Positions 25,648 to 33,908 of a DNA stretch of 64,000 nt are shown here, in pieces. The translations under genes were made by a program, and so were the position numbers. Source of the stretch: Kitasatospora sp. NA04385 (lineage in GTDB: Bacteria; Actinomycetota; Actinomycetes; Streptomycetales; Streptomycetaceae); contig NZ_CP054919.1 in NCBI RefSeq assembly GCF_013364235.1, positions 1,027,489-1,091,488 on the forward strand. Reading direction: 5' to 3'. The first letter of the stretch is position 1. Every line of letters begins with the position of its first letter. The notes under the pieces were generated by a model. It did no database searches, was not told the DNA's origin, and saw nothing but the letters and a program-made list of their open reading frames with translations.

Positions 25648-26676
25648 TCAGCGCCCGCCGGGGGCCGTCTCGCCCGAGCCGCGCGGGATGAGCAGCGTCG
25701 GGATCTCCAGCCGGGCCGGGGGCGAGGCCTCCCCTCCGAGGCGGTCGAAGAGGCGGCGGGCGGCGAGGGCGCCGAGGGCGACCGGGTCCTGGGCGACGAC
25801 GGTGAGGGCGGGGGTGAGGAGGTCGGCGAGTTCGAGGTCGTCGAAGCCGACCAGGGCGGGGCGGGCCTCGGCGGGGAGGTGGTGCAGGGCGGCGAGGGTG
25901 ACCCGGTTGTTGGCGGTGAACAGCGCGGTGACGGCGTCGGGTCCGGTGGTGAGGCGGTGGACGGCGGCGGCGACCCGGGCCCGGTCGGTGGGGCCGCAGT
26001 CGATCCAGCGCTCGTCGACGGGCAGCCCGGCCTCGGCCATCGCCTCGCGGTAGCCGCGGACGCGCTCGGCGGCGGTGTGGATGACGGGCTGGTCGCCGAT
26101 GAAGCCGATCCGGCGGTGGCCGTGCGCGATCAGGTGGGCGGTGCCGGCCTTCGCGCCGCCGGCGTTGTCGCTGAGGACGGCGTCGGCGGCGATGCTGCCG
26201 GGGCGGTCCAGGAAGACCACGGGGGTGCCGGACTCGACCTCGGGCAGCAGGTAGTGGTGGTCGTCCCCGGCGGGGACGACGATCAGGCCGTCGACCCGGC
26301 GGGCGCAGAACGCGAGGGCCAACTCCTTCTCGCGGTGCGGCTGTTCGCCGCTGGAGCCGGTGAACAGCAGGCAGCCCTCGGTGGCGGCGACCTGTTCGAC
26401 GGCGCGGGAGAGCGCGGAGGAGAACGGGTCGCTGATGTCCTCCAGCAGCAGCGCGACGCTGGCGGTGCGGCCGGTGCGCAGCAGCCGGGCGCTGTCGTTG
26501 CGCCGGAAGCCGAGCGCCTCGATCGCGGTCTGCACCCGGGCGGCCATCTCGGCCGTCACGCCGCTCTCGCCGTTCACCACCCGGGAGACCGTCTTCAGCC
26601 CGACCCCGGCCGCCGCCGCGACGTCCTTCATCGTCGGGCGGGCACCGCGCGGGCTGCTGGCAGGGCTGCTGGTCAT
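25648..26676 (-). CDS. LacI family transcriptional regulator
   Basis: A 342-residue repressor of a different subgroup from its neighbours. The HTH is PTMKDVAAAAGVGLKTVSRV and VNGESGVTAEMAARV. The effector-binding part includes LLLEDISDPFSSALSRAVEQ, HLIAHGHRRIGFIGDQPVIH and ALVGFDDLELADLL. Residues 2-12 are a Ser/Pro lead-in. The ATG has no Shine-Dalgarno site; a TATCCT -10 box on the minus strand (26684-26689) lies exactly 7 bp upstream, so the mRNA is probably leaderless. Regulation of the sugar locus is inference. Confidence 0.88.
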   Translation of the reverse strand: MTSSPASSPRGARPTMKDVAAAAGVGLKTVSRVVNGESGVTAEMAARVQTAIEALGFRRNDSARLLRTGRTASVALLLEDISDPFSSALSRAVEQVAATEGCLLFTGSSGEQPHREKELALAFCARRVDGLIVVPAGDDHHYLLPEVESGTPVVFLDRPGSIAADAVLSDNAGGAKAGTAHLIAHGHRRIGFIGDQPVIHTAAERVRGYREAMAEAGLPVDERWIDCGPTDRARVAAAVHRLTTGPDAVTALFTANNRVTLAALHHLPAEARPALVGFDDLELADLLTPALTVVAQDPVALGALAARRLFDRLGGEASPPARLEIPTLLIPRGSGETAPGGR

Positions 26677-26737
26677 GTCAGGGAGGATAGTGCGCGTACC
26701 GCCCCGCCCGGCAGGCCCGCCCCCTCCCCGGCCGGGG

Positions 26738-27358
26738 TCATGCCGCGCCGGTGACGAGGCTGAGCCAGGCGTCGGCGAGCAGGCGGTGGCCGAGGTCGGT
26801 GGGGTGGACGCCGTCGAGGGTGATCAGGGCGGGGTCGCCGGTGGTGCGGGCGGCCTGGTTGAGGAGGCCGTCGGCGGCGAGCAGCAGGGCGTCGTGGTCG
26901 GCGGCGAGGCGGCGGACGGCCTGGATGCGCGGGTCGAGGTCCTCGCGCCAGGTCCACTGTTCGGGGGTGACGGGGACGAGGAAGGGCTCGATCAGGACCA
27001 GGCGGGGCGCGCAGTGGGCGTGCAGGCGTTCCAGCAGGGTGCGGTACTCGGCCTCCCAGGCGTCGGCGGGGCTGGGCCGGCCGCTGTCGTAGCGGCGCCA
27101 GGTGTCGTTGACGCCGATCAGCAGGGAGAGCAGCTGGGGGCGGTGGGCGAGGGTGTCCTCGTCCCAGCGGGCGCGCAGGTCGGTGATCCGGTCTCCGGCG
27201 ATGCCGCGGTTGAGGACGGTGGGGGTGCCGGGGAGGGCGGGGGCGATCAGGGCGGCGTAGCCGTGTCCGAGGTGGTCGGGGCGGGTGCGGTCGCGTCCGG
27301 CGTCGGTGATGCTGTCGCCCTGGAACAGGACGGTGGCGGCGGTGGCGGCGGGCTGCAT
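26738..27358 (-). CDS. Intracellular SGNH/GDSL hydrolase (esterase)
   Basis: A 206-residue SGNH hydrolase. LFQGDSITDAGRD carries the block I Ser, LNRGIAGDRI the block II Gly, LIGVNDTWRR the block III Asn and LDGVHPTDLGH the block V Asp/His. No signal peptide is present. Such enzymes near sugar transporters often deacetylate imported oligosaccharides (for example acetyl-xylan or acetyl-mannan fragments). ATG at 27358 is preceded by GAGGAG. It lies between two LacI genes downstream of the ABC transporter and may be co-regulated. Confidence 0.86.
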   Translation of the reverse strand: MQPAATAATVLFQGDSITDAGRDRTRPDHLGHGYAALIAPALPGTPTVLNRGIAGDRITDLRARWDEDTLAHRPQLLSLLIGVNDTWRRYDSGRPSPADAWEAEYRTLLERLHAHCAPRLVLIEPFLVPVTPEQWTWREDLDPRIQAVRRLAADHDALLLAADGLLNQAARTTGDPALITLDGVHPTDLGHRLLADAWLSLVTGAA

Positions 27359-27691
27359 GCGGGCTCCTCGGGCGTGGCGGGACGTACGGTGCCCGCCGCC
27401 CGGGATGACGGTCACCGGGCGGCGGGCGGCAGGCGGTGGTCAGCGGACGGCGGACGGCGGGCGGCGGATCGGGGGAGAAAGGACGGAACGGACAGTACTG
27501 CTTCTGCCCGCCCGCGCCGGGTTCACCGCCCCCGCGGCGCTCTCGCCCGGAAGACCGTCGCGTCCCCGTCGTCGGGCACGACGGGGGCGCCGAGTTCGAC
27601 CCGGGAGGGGGCGCCGGGGTGGGCGCCCGTCCGGAGTTCGGCCTCGGGTGCGCTCCGGACGGGGGGTGCCCCGGCCCGTCCCCGGACTTCC
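27359..27691. other. 333-bp intergenic region
   Basis: No gene is supported. It contains low-complexity GGCGGACGG-type sequence (27420-27470) and, at the right end, the left arm of the hairpin that forms the terminator of the LacI gene at 27692. The promoter of the SGNH gene should lie near 27360-27420. Confidence 0.5.
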
Positions 27692-27723
27692 TTACCCTCG
27701 GAAGGAGTCGGGGACGGGCCGGG
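27670..27723 (-). terminator. Terminator overlapping the 3' end of the LacI gene
   Basis: A 15-bp perfect stem (27670-27684 with 27709-27723) with further pairing inside (CTTCC/GGAAG) overlaps the last codons of the LacI gene at 27692. Confidence 0.6.
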
Positions 27724-28783
27724 AGTCTGCGGACGAGGGCGGGGGCGGTCGGTGGGCGGCGCCGGGCGGGGCGCTGCTGCCGCGCGGGACCAGGACGGGG
27801 GTGGGGGCCGGTCCGGCGGGCGTGCCGCGGTGCTCGATGACGTCGAACAGGGTGCGGGCGACCAGCGCGCCGTACCCGTGCACGTCGTGGCTCATCGCGG
27901 ACAGCGCGGGGTGGGTGAGCCGGCACAGCTGCGAGTCGTCCCAGGCGATCAGGGACAGGTCGGCGGGGACGTGCAGGCCGAACTCGGCGGCGACCGAGAT
28001 GCCCGCGACGGCCATGATGTCGTTGTCGTAGATGATCGCGGTGGGGCGGTGGGCGGAGGCCAGCAGCATCCGGGTGGCCCGGGCGCCGGCCCGGCCGGAG
28101 AAGTCGGTGGGGACGCTGCGGGGCGGCTCCAGTCCGAGCTGTTCGGCGACGGCGGCCAGCGCCCTGGTGCGGATCGCGGTGTGGCCGAGGTCGGGGGCGC
28201 CGCCGACCCGGGCGATCCGGCGGTGGCCGAGCATCGCGAGGTAGCGCACGGCGTCCTGGACGGCGGCCGAGTCGTCGGTCCAGACGGCGGCCAGTTCGCC
28301 GCCGGTCAGGCCGGGGTGGCCGGCGGCGACGGCGGGCATGCCGAGGGCGGCGAGCGCGGGGATGCGCGGGTCGGCCTCGGTGAGGTCGACCAGGACGGAG
28401 CCGCTGACCCGCCGGGTGCGCCACCAGGTGCGGTGCACGGCGGTCTCCTGTTCCCGGTCGCGGACCAGGCGCAGCAGCAGCGTCGCCGAGCGTTCCTCCA
28501 GCACGCTCTGGATGCCGGAGATGAACTCCATGTAGAAGGGTTCCAGGCCGAGTTGGCGGGCCGGGCGGGTGATGACCAGCCCGACGGTGTCGCTGCCGGG
28601 GGCGAGCCGGGCCAGGCTGCGGGCGGCCTGGCTGGGCACCCAGCCGAGCTGCTGGGCGGCGGCCCGGATGCGTTCCCGGGTGGCGCCGGAGACTCCGGGC
28701 CGGTCGTTCAGCGCCAGCGAGACGGCTCCGGCGGAGACCCCGGCGAGGGCGGCGACCTCCCGGATGGTGACGCGTCCGCTCAC
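27692..28783 (-). CDS. LacI family transcriptional regulator
   Basis: A 363-residue repressor. The HTH reads RVTIREVAALAGVSAGAVSL then ALNDRPGVSGATRERI. The effector domain includes FYMEFISGIQSVLEERSATL, RTWWRTRRVSGSVLVDLTE, AIIYDNDIMAVAGISVAAEF and IAWDDSQLCRLTHP. It is closely related to 13921 and 23587. The extra C-terminal 30 residues (PPGAAHRPPPPSSADSRPVP) are disordered. GTG at 28783 follows GGAGGGGG. It lies directly downstream of the sugar ABC operon on the same strand, the likely target of its repression, and is separated from it by a terminator. Confidence 0.9.
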   Translation of the reverse strand: MSGRVTIREVAALAGVSAGAVSLALNDRPGVSGATRERIRAAAQQLGWVPSQAARSLARLAPGSDTVGLVITRPARQLGLEPFYMEFISGIQSVLEERSATLLLRLVRDREQETAVHRTWWRTRRVSGSVLVDLTEADPRIPALAALGMPAVAAGHPGLTGGELAAVWTDDSAAVQDAVRYLAMLGHRRIARVGGAPDLGHTAIRTRALAAVAEQLGLEPPRSVPTDFSGRAGARATRMLLASAHRPTAIIYDNDIMAVAGISVAAEFGLHVPADLSLIAWDDSQLCRLTHPALSAMSHDVHGYGALVARTLFDVIEHRGTPAGPAPTPVLVPRGSSAPPGAAHRPPPPSSADSRPVPDSFRG

Positions 28784-28821
28784 CGTGCCCCCTCCCGTGC
28801 GCGCCCTGCGCGTTCCCCGTG

Positions 28822-28854
28822 CGGCGGTACCGCGGCGCAGGTGCGGTACCGCCG
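28822..28854 (-). terminator. Terminator of the sugar ABC operon
   Basis: A perfect 12-bp stem (28822-28833 with 28843-28854) with a 9-nt loop lies 24 bp after the stop of the last permease gene and before the LacI gene. Confidence 0.7.
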
Positions 28855-28877
28855 TCCGTTCCCCCCGGTACGGCGGC

Positions 28878-29744
28878 TCACTTGGTGGAGCCGGCCGCGA
28901 AACCGGCGTAGATGAGGCGTTGCAGGGCGAGGAAGACGATCAGGGTGGGGAGGATGACCAGGATCGCGCCGGCCGAGATGATCTCCCAGTTGACGCCGAA
29001 CGGGCCCTGGAAGCGGAACAGCGAGGTGGAGATGGTGCCCAGGTCGGTGGAGGGCATGTAGAGGAACGGGATGAAGAAGTCGTTGTAGACCGTGACGCCC
29101 TTGACGATCACCACGGTGGCGATGGCCGGCTTGAGCATCGGCAGGATGATCCGCCAGTAGATGGTGAACGAGTTCGCCCCGTCGAGGCGGGCGGCCTCGT
29201 CGAGGGAGACCGGGATGGAGCGGATGAACTGCAGGAAGATGTAGATCGAGATGATGTCGGTGCCCAGGTACAGCAGGATCGGCGCCCAGCGGGTGTTGAA
29301 CGCGCCGAGGTTGTTGACGATCTGGAAGGTGGCGACCTGGGTGGTGACCGAGGGCACCAGGCTGGCGAGCAGGAAGGCGCCCATCACGACGGCCTTGAGG
29401 CGGAACTCGAAGCGGTCGATGGCGTAGGCGGTCATCGAGCCGATCACCACGGTGCCGGTGACGGACACCAGCAGGATGACGCCGGTGTTCAGGAACGCCG
29501 GCATCATGTGGCCCTGGGTGAAGGCGATCCGGAAGTTCTCGAAGTTGAACCAGTTCGAGGGCAGGTCCAGCGGCCCGGTGCCGAGCGCTTCCTTGCGGGT
29601 CTTGAGCGAGGTGAACAGGATCACCAGCAGCGGGACGAGCACCACGGCGCTGGCCAGCACCAGCGAGAGGTACTTGGCGCCGGACGCGGCGGCGGAACGG
29701 GCGTGGAAGCGGCGACGGTTGTTCGTAACGGCGTTGGTGGTCAC
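28878..29744 (-). CDS. Carbohydrate ABC transporter permease (MalG type)
   Basis: A 288-residue inner-membrane permease with six helices. The EAA loop that docks the ATPase reads DEAARLDGANSFTIYWRIIL followed by PML. Hydrophobic blocks include SLVLASAVVLVPLLVILFTS and NTGVILLVSVTGTVVIGSMT. GTG at 29744 overlaps the upstream permease stop by 4 bp (GTGA), indicating translational coupling. It pairs with the MalF-type gene to form the channel. No ATPase gene is present in the locus; actinomycetes commonly use a shared MsiK-type ATPase from elsewhere. Confidence 0.93.
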   Translation of the reverse strand: MTTNAVTNNRRRFHARSAAASGAKYLSLVLASAVVLVPLLVILFTSLKTRKEALGTGPLDLPSNWFNFENFRIAFTQGHMMPAFLNTGVILLVSVTGTVVIGSMTAYAIDRFEFRLKAVVMGAFLLASLVPSVTTQVATFQIVNNLGAFNTRWAPILLYLGTDIISIYIFLQFIRSIPVSLDEAARLDGANSFTIYWRIILPMLKPAIATVVIVKGVTVYNDFFIPFLYMPSTDLGTISTSLFRFQGPFGVNWEIISAGAILVILPTLIVFLALQRLIYAGFAAGSTK

Positions 29745-30649
29745 GACAGTTCCACCCTCTCCTCCGGCACCAGGCGGCGCTGGATCCAGGTGACGATCAG
29801 GATCAGGACGATCAGCACGACGGCGCTGGCCGAGGCGAGCCCGAACTTGTCGAACTTGAACGCCATGTTGATGCTCTGGATGACGAAGGTCTGCGAGCCG
29901 TTGGAGCCGCCGGTCATGATGTACGGGATCTCGAAGACGGCGAGCGAGCCGGAGACCGCGAGGATCGCGCTGAGGCTGATCACCGGTTTGATGCCGGGCG
30001 CGATGATGTGCCGGAACTGCTGCCAGCGGTTGGCGCCGTCCAGCGCGGCGGCCTCGTACAGGTGCGGCGGGATGGACTGGATGGCGCCGAGGAACAGCAC
30101 CAGGTTCAGGCCGGTGTAGCGCCAGACCGACACGCCCGCCAGCGACTTGTTGACCAGGTCCGGGTCGCCGAGCCACTGGTGCTTGCCGTGCACGCCGATC
30201 ATCGACAGCAGCGAGTCCAGGGTGCCGTGCGGCTGGAAGAAGAACAGGAAGACGAAGCCGATGGCGACGCCGTTGATCAGGTACGGGAAGAACAGGATGC
30301 CCTTGAACAGGTTCCGGAAGCGGGTGTTGAAGCTCAGCACGGTGGCGAAGTACAGGGCCAGCGCGATCTGGAACACCGCGGCGATCAGGTAGACGCCGGA
30401 GACCAGGAACACCTTGAACAGCTCGGGCCGGGTGAACAGGTCCGTGTAGTTCTTCAGGCCGACGTTGGTGCGCTCCGGGCTGATCCCGTCCCAGTCGGTG
30501 AAGCTGTAGCCGATCATGTCCCCGATCGGCAGGTACGTGAACGTCACCAGGAACGCCAGCGGTACCAGCAGGTACAGCCACGGCGTGAACCACCAGTGGC
30601 GGCGCAGGGCCTTGCGCCGGGGAACCCGGTCCTTCTGCAGTGCGGTCAT
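29741..30649 (-). CDS. Carbohydrate ABC transporter permease (MalF type)
   Basis: A 302-residue permease. The cytoplasmic N-terminus (MTALQKDRVPRRKALRRHWW) is followed by six helices. The EAA loop is YEAAALDGANRWQQFRHIIA and then PGIKP. The periplasmic loop after helix 1 (SFTDWDGISPERTNVGLKNY) matches sugar permeases. It is the middle gene of the operon after the binding protein. GAGGAACGG serves as Shine-Dalgarno. The substrate is an oligosaccharide by family and context; the identity is not readable. Confidence 0.93.
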   Translation of the reverse strand: MTALQKDRVPRRKALRRHWWFTPWLYLLVPLAFLVTFTYLPIGDMIGYSFTDWDGISPERTNVGLKNYTDLFTRPELFKVFLVSGVYLIAAVFQIALALYFATVLSFNTRFRNLFKGILFFPYLINGVAIGFVFLFFFQPHGTLDSLLSMIGVHGKHQWLGDPDLVNKSLAGVSVWRYTGLNLVLFLGAIQSIPPHLYEAAALDGANRWQQFRHIIAPGIKPVISLSAILAVSGSLAVFEIPYIMTGGSNGSQTFVIQSINMAFKFDKFGLASASAVVLIVLILIVTWIQRRLVPEERVELS

Positions 30650-30686
30650 CTTCCGTTCCTCGTGAGGGTCCTGGTGTGCCTGGGCG

Positions 30687-30720
30687 CGGCCGGGAGAGGT
30701 CGGGGTGGTCCTCCCGGCCG
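30687..30720 (-). terminator. Stem-loop between binding-protein and permease genes
   Basis: A 10-bp perfect stem (30687-30696 with 30711-30720) with a 14-nt loop lies in the 99-bp gap between the binding-protein stop and the first permease. Such structures in sugar operons partially terminate transcription or protect the upstream mRNA, giving more binding protein than permease. Confidence 0.55.
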
Positions 30721-30748
30721 TGCCGCTCGGTCAACTGGGCCGATCGGG

Positions 30749-32059
30749 TCAGCCGTTGACGGTCTTCTGGGCCTGGGACCACTTCTTGTTGAGCTCGGCG
30801 AAGTAGCTGTTCCGGTCGCCGGAGGCGGCGCCGCGGGCGATGTCGACCAGCTTCTGCCGGTAGTCCGGGGCGTCGAGGTTGATCTCCGCGCCCTTGTCGA
30901 TCTTCTTGACCGTGGCCGACTTCTCCTGGTTCTGGCCGATCATCTGCACGCCCTGGTCCGCGAACGGCTTCAGCGCGCCTGGCAGTTCGGTGCCCTTGAC
31001 CGAGGAGATGCCCTGCTCGGCCTGCGCCGCACCGGACTTGGTGACGAACCAGTCGATCCAGGCGCGGGCCGCCTCCTGGTTCTTGGAGTGCTTGTTGATC
31101 GCGTACTTGTAGTCCGGCTGCAGGACGGTGCACGCCTTGCCCGAGGTGGACGGGAACGGCATGTAGCCGATGTCGTCCGGGTTCGCGCCGGCCTTGGCCG
31201 CCGCGTCGCGCATCTGCGAGATCGACCAGGAGCCCAGGTACATCGCCCCGACCTTCCCGGTGCCCAGCATCACCTTCGACTGGTCCCAGTTGGTGGTGGT
31301 CGGGTCGTCCTCGGAGAGCTTCTGGTCGACGATCGAGTACACCAGGCTGTCGATGGTGTACAGGTCGCCGCCCGCGGTCCACGGCTGCGCGGTGTCGGCC
31401 AGCTTGTCCTTGGCGCCGGAGTCGCAGGACGGCGAGCCGATCGCGTCGGTCCACTGCCGCAGCGGCCAGCCGTCGTGGTAGTTCGTGTAGTACGGGACGG
31501 CCGCGCCCTTGGCCTTGATCGCCTTCAGGTCCGCGAGGAACTCCTCCGGGGTCCCCGGCCACTCGGTGACGCCCGCGTCCGCCCAGACCTTCTTGTTGTA
31601 GACGAAGCCGGTCACCGTGCCGTAGTTGGCGATGCCGTAGACCTTGCCGCTCACGGTGGAGTAGTCGGTCCACTGGTAGGTCTTCGACAGCTCGGAGGCG
31701 TCGCCCAGGGAGGAGAAGAAGTCGGGGAACCGGGCGATCGAGAGGTCCGAGGGGATCGGCAGCACGTCACCGTAGTTCTCGGTGTTCATGCGGATCTTGA
31801 CTTCGCCCTCGTAGTCCTTCATCCCCTCGAACTTCACCTTGACGTTCGGGTAGACCTTGGTGAACTCGGCGGCGTACTTGTCCAGCGTCCCGTCACCGAG
31901 CTGGTCGGTGCGGTTGGTCAGCACGGTGATCGAGCCCGAGACCTTCGTCGGGTCCGCGTTCACCGACGGCGCAGCGGACGTCCCGCCGCCACCACTGCTG
32001 CTACAGGCAGTGAGCACCACCATGGAAGCGGCCCCGACGGCCAGCCATCCTCTGCGCAT
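30749..32059 (-). CDS. Sugar ABC transporter substrate-binding lipoprotein
   Basis: A 436-residue extracellular solute-binding protein (family 1). The signal WLAVGAASMVVLTACSSS ends in a lipobox whose Cys is residue 19, followed by a Gly/Ser linker. Mature regions include SGSITVLTNRTDQLGDGTLD, NYGDVLPIPSDLSIARFPDF, VYGIANYGTVTGFVYNKKVW and GTGKVGAMYLGSWSISQMRD, all typical. It captures an oligosaccharide outside the membrane and delivers it to the two permeases. ATG 32059 is chosen over ATG 32068 because AAGGA is well spaced from it only. A decayed homologue lies at 12990-13365. Confidence 0.93.
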   Translation of the reverse strand: MRRGWLAVGAASMVVLTACSSSGGGGTSAAPSVNADPTKVSGSITVLTNRTDQLGDGTLDKYAAEFTKVYPNVKVKFEGMKDYEGEVKIRMNTENYGDVLPIPSDLSIARFPDFFSSLGDASELSKTYQWTDYSTVSGKVYGIANYGTVTGFVYNKKVWADAGVTEWPGTPEEFLADLKAIKAKGAAVPYYTNYHDGWPLRQWTDAIGSPSCDSGAKDKLADTAQPWTAGGDLYTIDSLVYSIVDQKLSEDDPTTTNWDQSKVMLGTGKVGAMYLGSWSISQMRDAAAKAGANPDDIGYMPFPSTSGKACTVLQPDYKYAINKHSKNQEAARAWIDWFVTKSGAAQAEQGISSVKGTELPGALKPFADQGVQMIGQNQEKSATVKKIDKGAEINLDAPDYRQKLVDIARGAASGDRNSYFAELNKKWSQAQKTVNG

Positions 32060-32299
32060 CTCGCTCATCCTTCACGCTGATCGTTCGTGTGACCCGGGGG
32101 AAGCGACGGTCGACCGGGCGTGACCGACCTCCCGGGCCGCTTGGCTGCTTAACGTAGACGTCACATCCCAGCCATGTCCATAGAGCGGTCAACATTGATA
32201 TCCATGAGTTTTGTTGCTGAACAAGGCTGAATTTACTAAAACTTTGCTTAACGAGATGGTCGATCAGGTTCGTTATCGGACCGCGACCGGGAATCGCTG

Positions 32300-32311
32300 G
32301 ACAACGTTGTC
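32300..32311. promoter_or_regulatory. Palindromic operator in the ABC/ROK divergent region
   Basis: GACAACGTTGTC is a perfect 12-bp palindrome with the central CG typical of LacI-family sites. It lies 88 bp upstream of the ROK gene start; a TACGAT -10-like hexamer follows at 32334-32339. The whole 339-bp gap (32060-32398) also contains the word TGCTTAACG twice (about 32149 and 32243), a second possible recognition element. Confidence 0.55.
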
Positions 32312-32398
32312 AGAGCGAGTCAGAATCACCGGGTACGATCCGGCAGCGCCCTGCCCAGCACCGTGGCGCTCCCCTGCCACACCTGCGGAGACGTCACA

Positions 32399-33415
32399 AT
32401 GAGTTACGACATGGCCGGTACCGCCGTCGCCTCCGGGCCCCACGGGTCCGTCCCGGACGGCACCGCCGCCCCCGGGCCGCTGATCGCGGCCCTGGACATC
32501 GGCGGCACCAAGATCGCCGGTGGACTGGTCGGCACCGACGGCACGCTGCACCACCGGCTCCAGGTGCCCACCCCCGCCGACGGCGACCGGCACGAGCTGA
32601 TGACCGCCGTCGACCACGTCCTGGACGACCTCGCCCGCCACCCCCACTGGCCGCACGTCCGGGCCCTGGGCATCGGCAGCGCCGGGCCCGTCGACACCGC
32701 GCGCGGCACCGTCAGCCCGGTCAACATCCCCGGCTGGCGCGAGTTCCCGCTCCGCGACGAGACCGCCCGGCACCCCGCCGCCGCCCACCTGCCGATCACC
32801 CTGGGCGGCGACGCCGTCGCGATGACCGCCGCCGAGCACTGGCAGGGCGCCGCCCGCCCCTACCGCAACGCCCTGTGCCTGGTCGTCTCCACCGGCGTCG
32901 GCGCCGGACTCGTCCTCGACGGCGCCCTGCACCCCGGCACCACCGGCAACGCCGGGCACCTCGGCCACATCACCGTCGACTACAACGGCCGCCCCTGCCC
33001 CTGCGGCTCACGCGGCTGCCTCGAAGGCCTCGCCTCCGGCACCGCCATCGCCCGCACCGCCGCCGAACTCGGCTGGCGCCCCGGCCCCGACGGCGACCCC
33101 ACCGCCACCGCCGTCGCCCGCGCCGCCCACGTCGGCGACCCGCTCGCCCTGGCCGCCTTCGACCACGCCGCCCGCGCCCTCGCCGCCGGCATCGCCGCCA
33201 CCGCCACCCTGGTCGAACTCGACGCGGCCGTCATCGGCGGCGGCGTCGCCAAGGCGGGCCGCGTCCTGTTCGAACCCCTGGCCCGGCACCTCGCCGACTA
33301 CGCCACCCTCTCCTTCACCCGCCACCTCACCCTGCACCCCGCCCACCTCGGCACCGACGCCGGCCTGATCGGCGCCGCCGCCCTCGCCCGCCACCGCCTC
33401 CCCGCCCCTCGCTGA
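32399..33415 (+). CDS. ROK family sugar kinase (glucokinase-like)
   Basis: A 338-residue ROK protein without an N-terminal DNA-binding domain, hence a kinase rather than a repressor. AALDIGGTKIAGGLVG is the phosphate-1 ATP motif, NIPGWREFPL lies near the sugar site, GAGLVLDGALHPGTTGNAGH precedes the catalytic region, and CPCGSRGCLEGLASG is the ROK zinc-binding CxCGxxGCxE motif. It would phosphorylate a hexose released from imported oligosaccharides. It is divergent from the binding-protein gene, and the shared 339-bp region bears a LacI-type palindrome. GGAG precedes the ATG. Confidence 0.92.
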   Translation: MSYDMAGTAVASGPHGSVPDGTAAPGPLIAALDIGGTKIAGGLVGTDGTLHHRLQVPTPADGDRHELMTAVDHVLDDLARHPHWPHVRALGIGSAGPVDTARGTVSPVNIPGWREFPLRDETARHPAAAHLPITLGGDAVAMTAAEHWQGAARPYRNALCLVVSTGVGAGLVLDGALHPGTTGNAGHLGHITVDYNGRPCPCGSRGCLEGLASGTAIARTAAELGWRPGPDGDPTATAVARAAHVGDPLALAAFDHAARALAAGIAATATLVELDAAVIGGGVAKAGRVLFEPLARHLADYATLSFTRHLTLHPAHLGTDAGLIGAAALARHRLPAPR

Positions 33416-33475
33416 ACCACGCCGTCCGGCGCCCGCTGTTCCGGCGCCCCGCGCGGGCCGCCCGCGCGCACGAGG

Positions 33476-33790
33476 TCACTCCGACGCGTGGGCGGCCCGA
33501 CAGCGTTCCACCTGGTCGGCGACCAGCTCCATGAACCAGCGCACGACCTCGTAGGGCACCACGTGCTCGTCGTGGCCGTGCACGTGGACGGTCGGCTCCA
33601 GCCCCGGGTCCTCGTCCGGGACGTACGCCACCAGGAAGGCCGGCCCCGCCCGGTGACCCGCCCCGCCGGGGTTCCCGTCCGGCCAGGGCACCGCCTCGCT
33701 CAGCTCCACCGCCCACGAGTCGTCGGGCAGGGCGTAGTGGAACAGCACCGCGTAGTGGCGGCCCGCGTGCTCCTTGAACTCCGTCGGCAT
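33476..33790 (-). CDS. Hypothetical protein
   Basis: A 104-residue soluble protein beginning MPTEFKEHAGRHYAVLFHYA. It contains DDSWAVELSEAVPWPDG and a His/Asp-rich stretch VHVHGHDEHVVPYEVVRWFM. The clustered His residues could bind metal, but no known motif is matched. The ATG follows GCGGGG. It is the last of a run of minus-strand genes from 35147, with a 118-bp gap to the NUDIX gene, so co-transcription is uncertain. Confidence 0.62.
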   Translation of the reverse strand: MPTEFKEHAGRHYAVLFHYALPDDSWAVELSEAVPWPDGNPGGAGHRAGPAFLVAYVPDEDPGLEPTVHVHGHDEHVVPYEVVRWFMELVADQVERCRAAHASE

Positions 33791-33908
33791 CCCCGCAGCC
33801 TGCCACGGGCCCGGCCCCCGGAACGCCCCGGCCCCGGCCGGACCCGCTCCCCTGCGACGACGACGGGTCCGGTGACGACGGGGCCGGTGAGGGCGGCCCC
33901 GGCGACCG

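Noticed and set aside
28878..31673. A 931-residue minus-strand frame joining the binding protein and permease region
   Set aside because: Only its C-terminal part is the real MalG-type permease; the rest is out of frame with the intact MalF-type permease and binding-protein genes.
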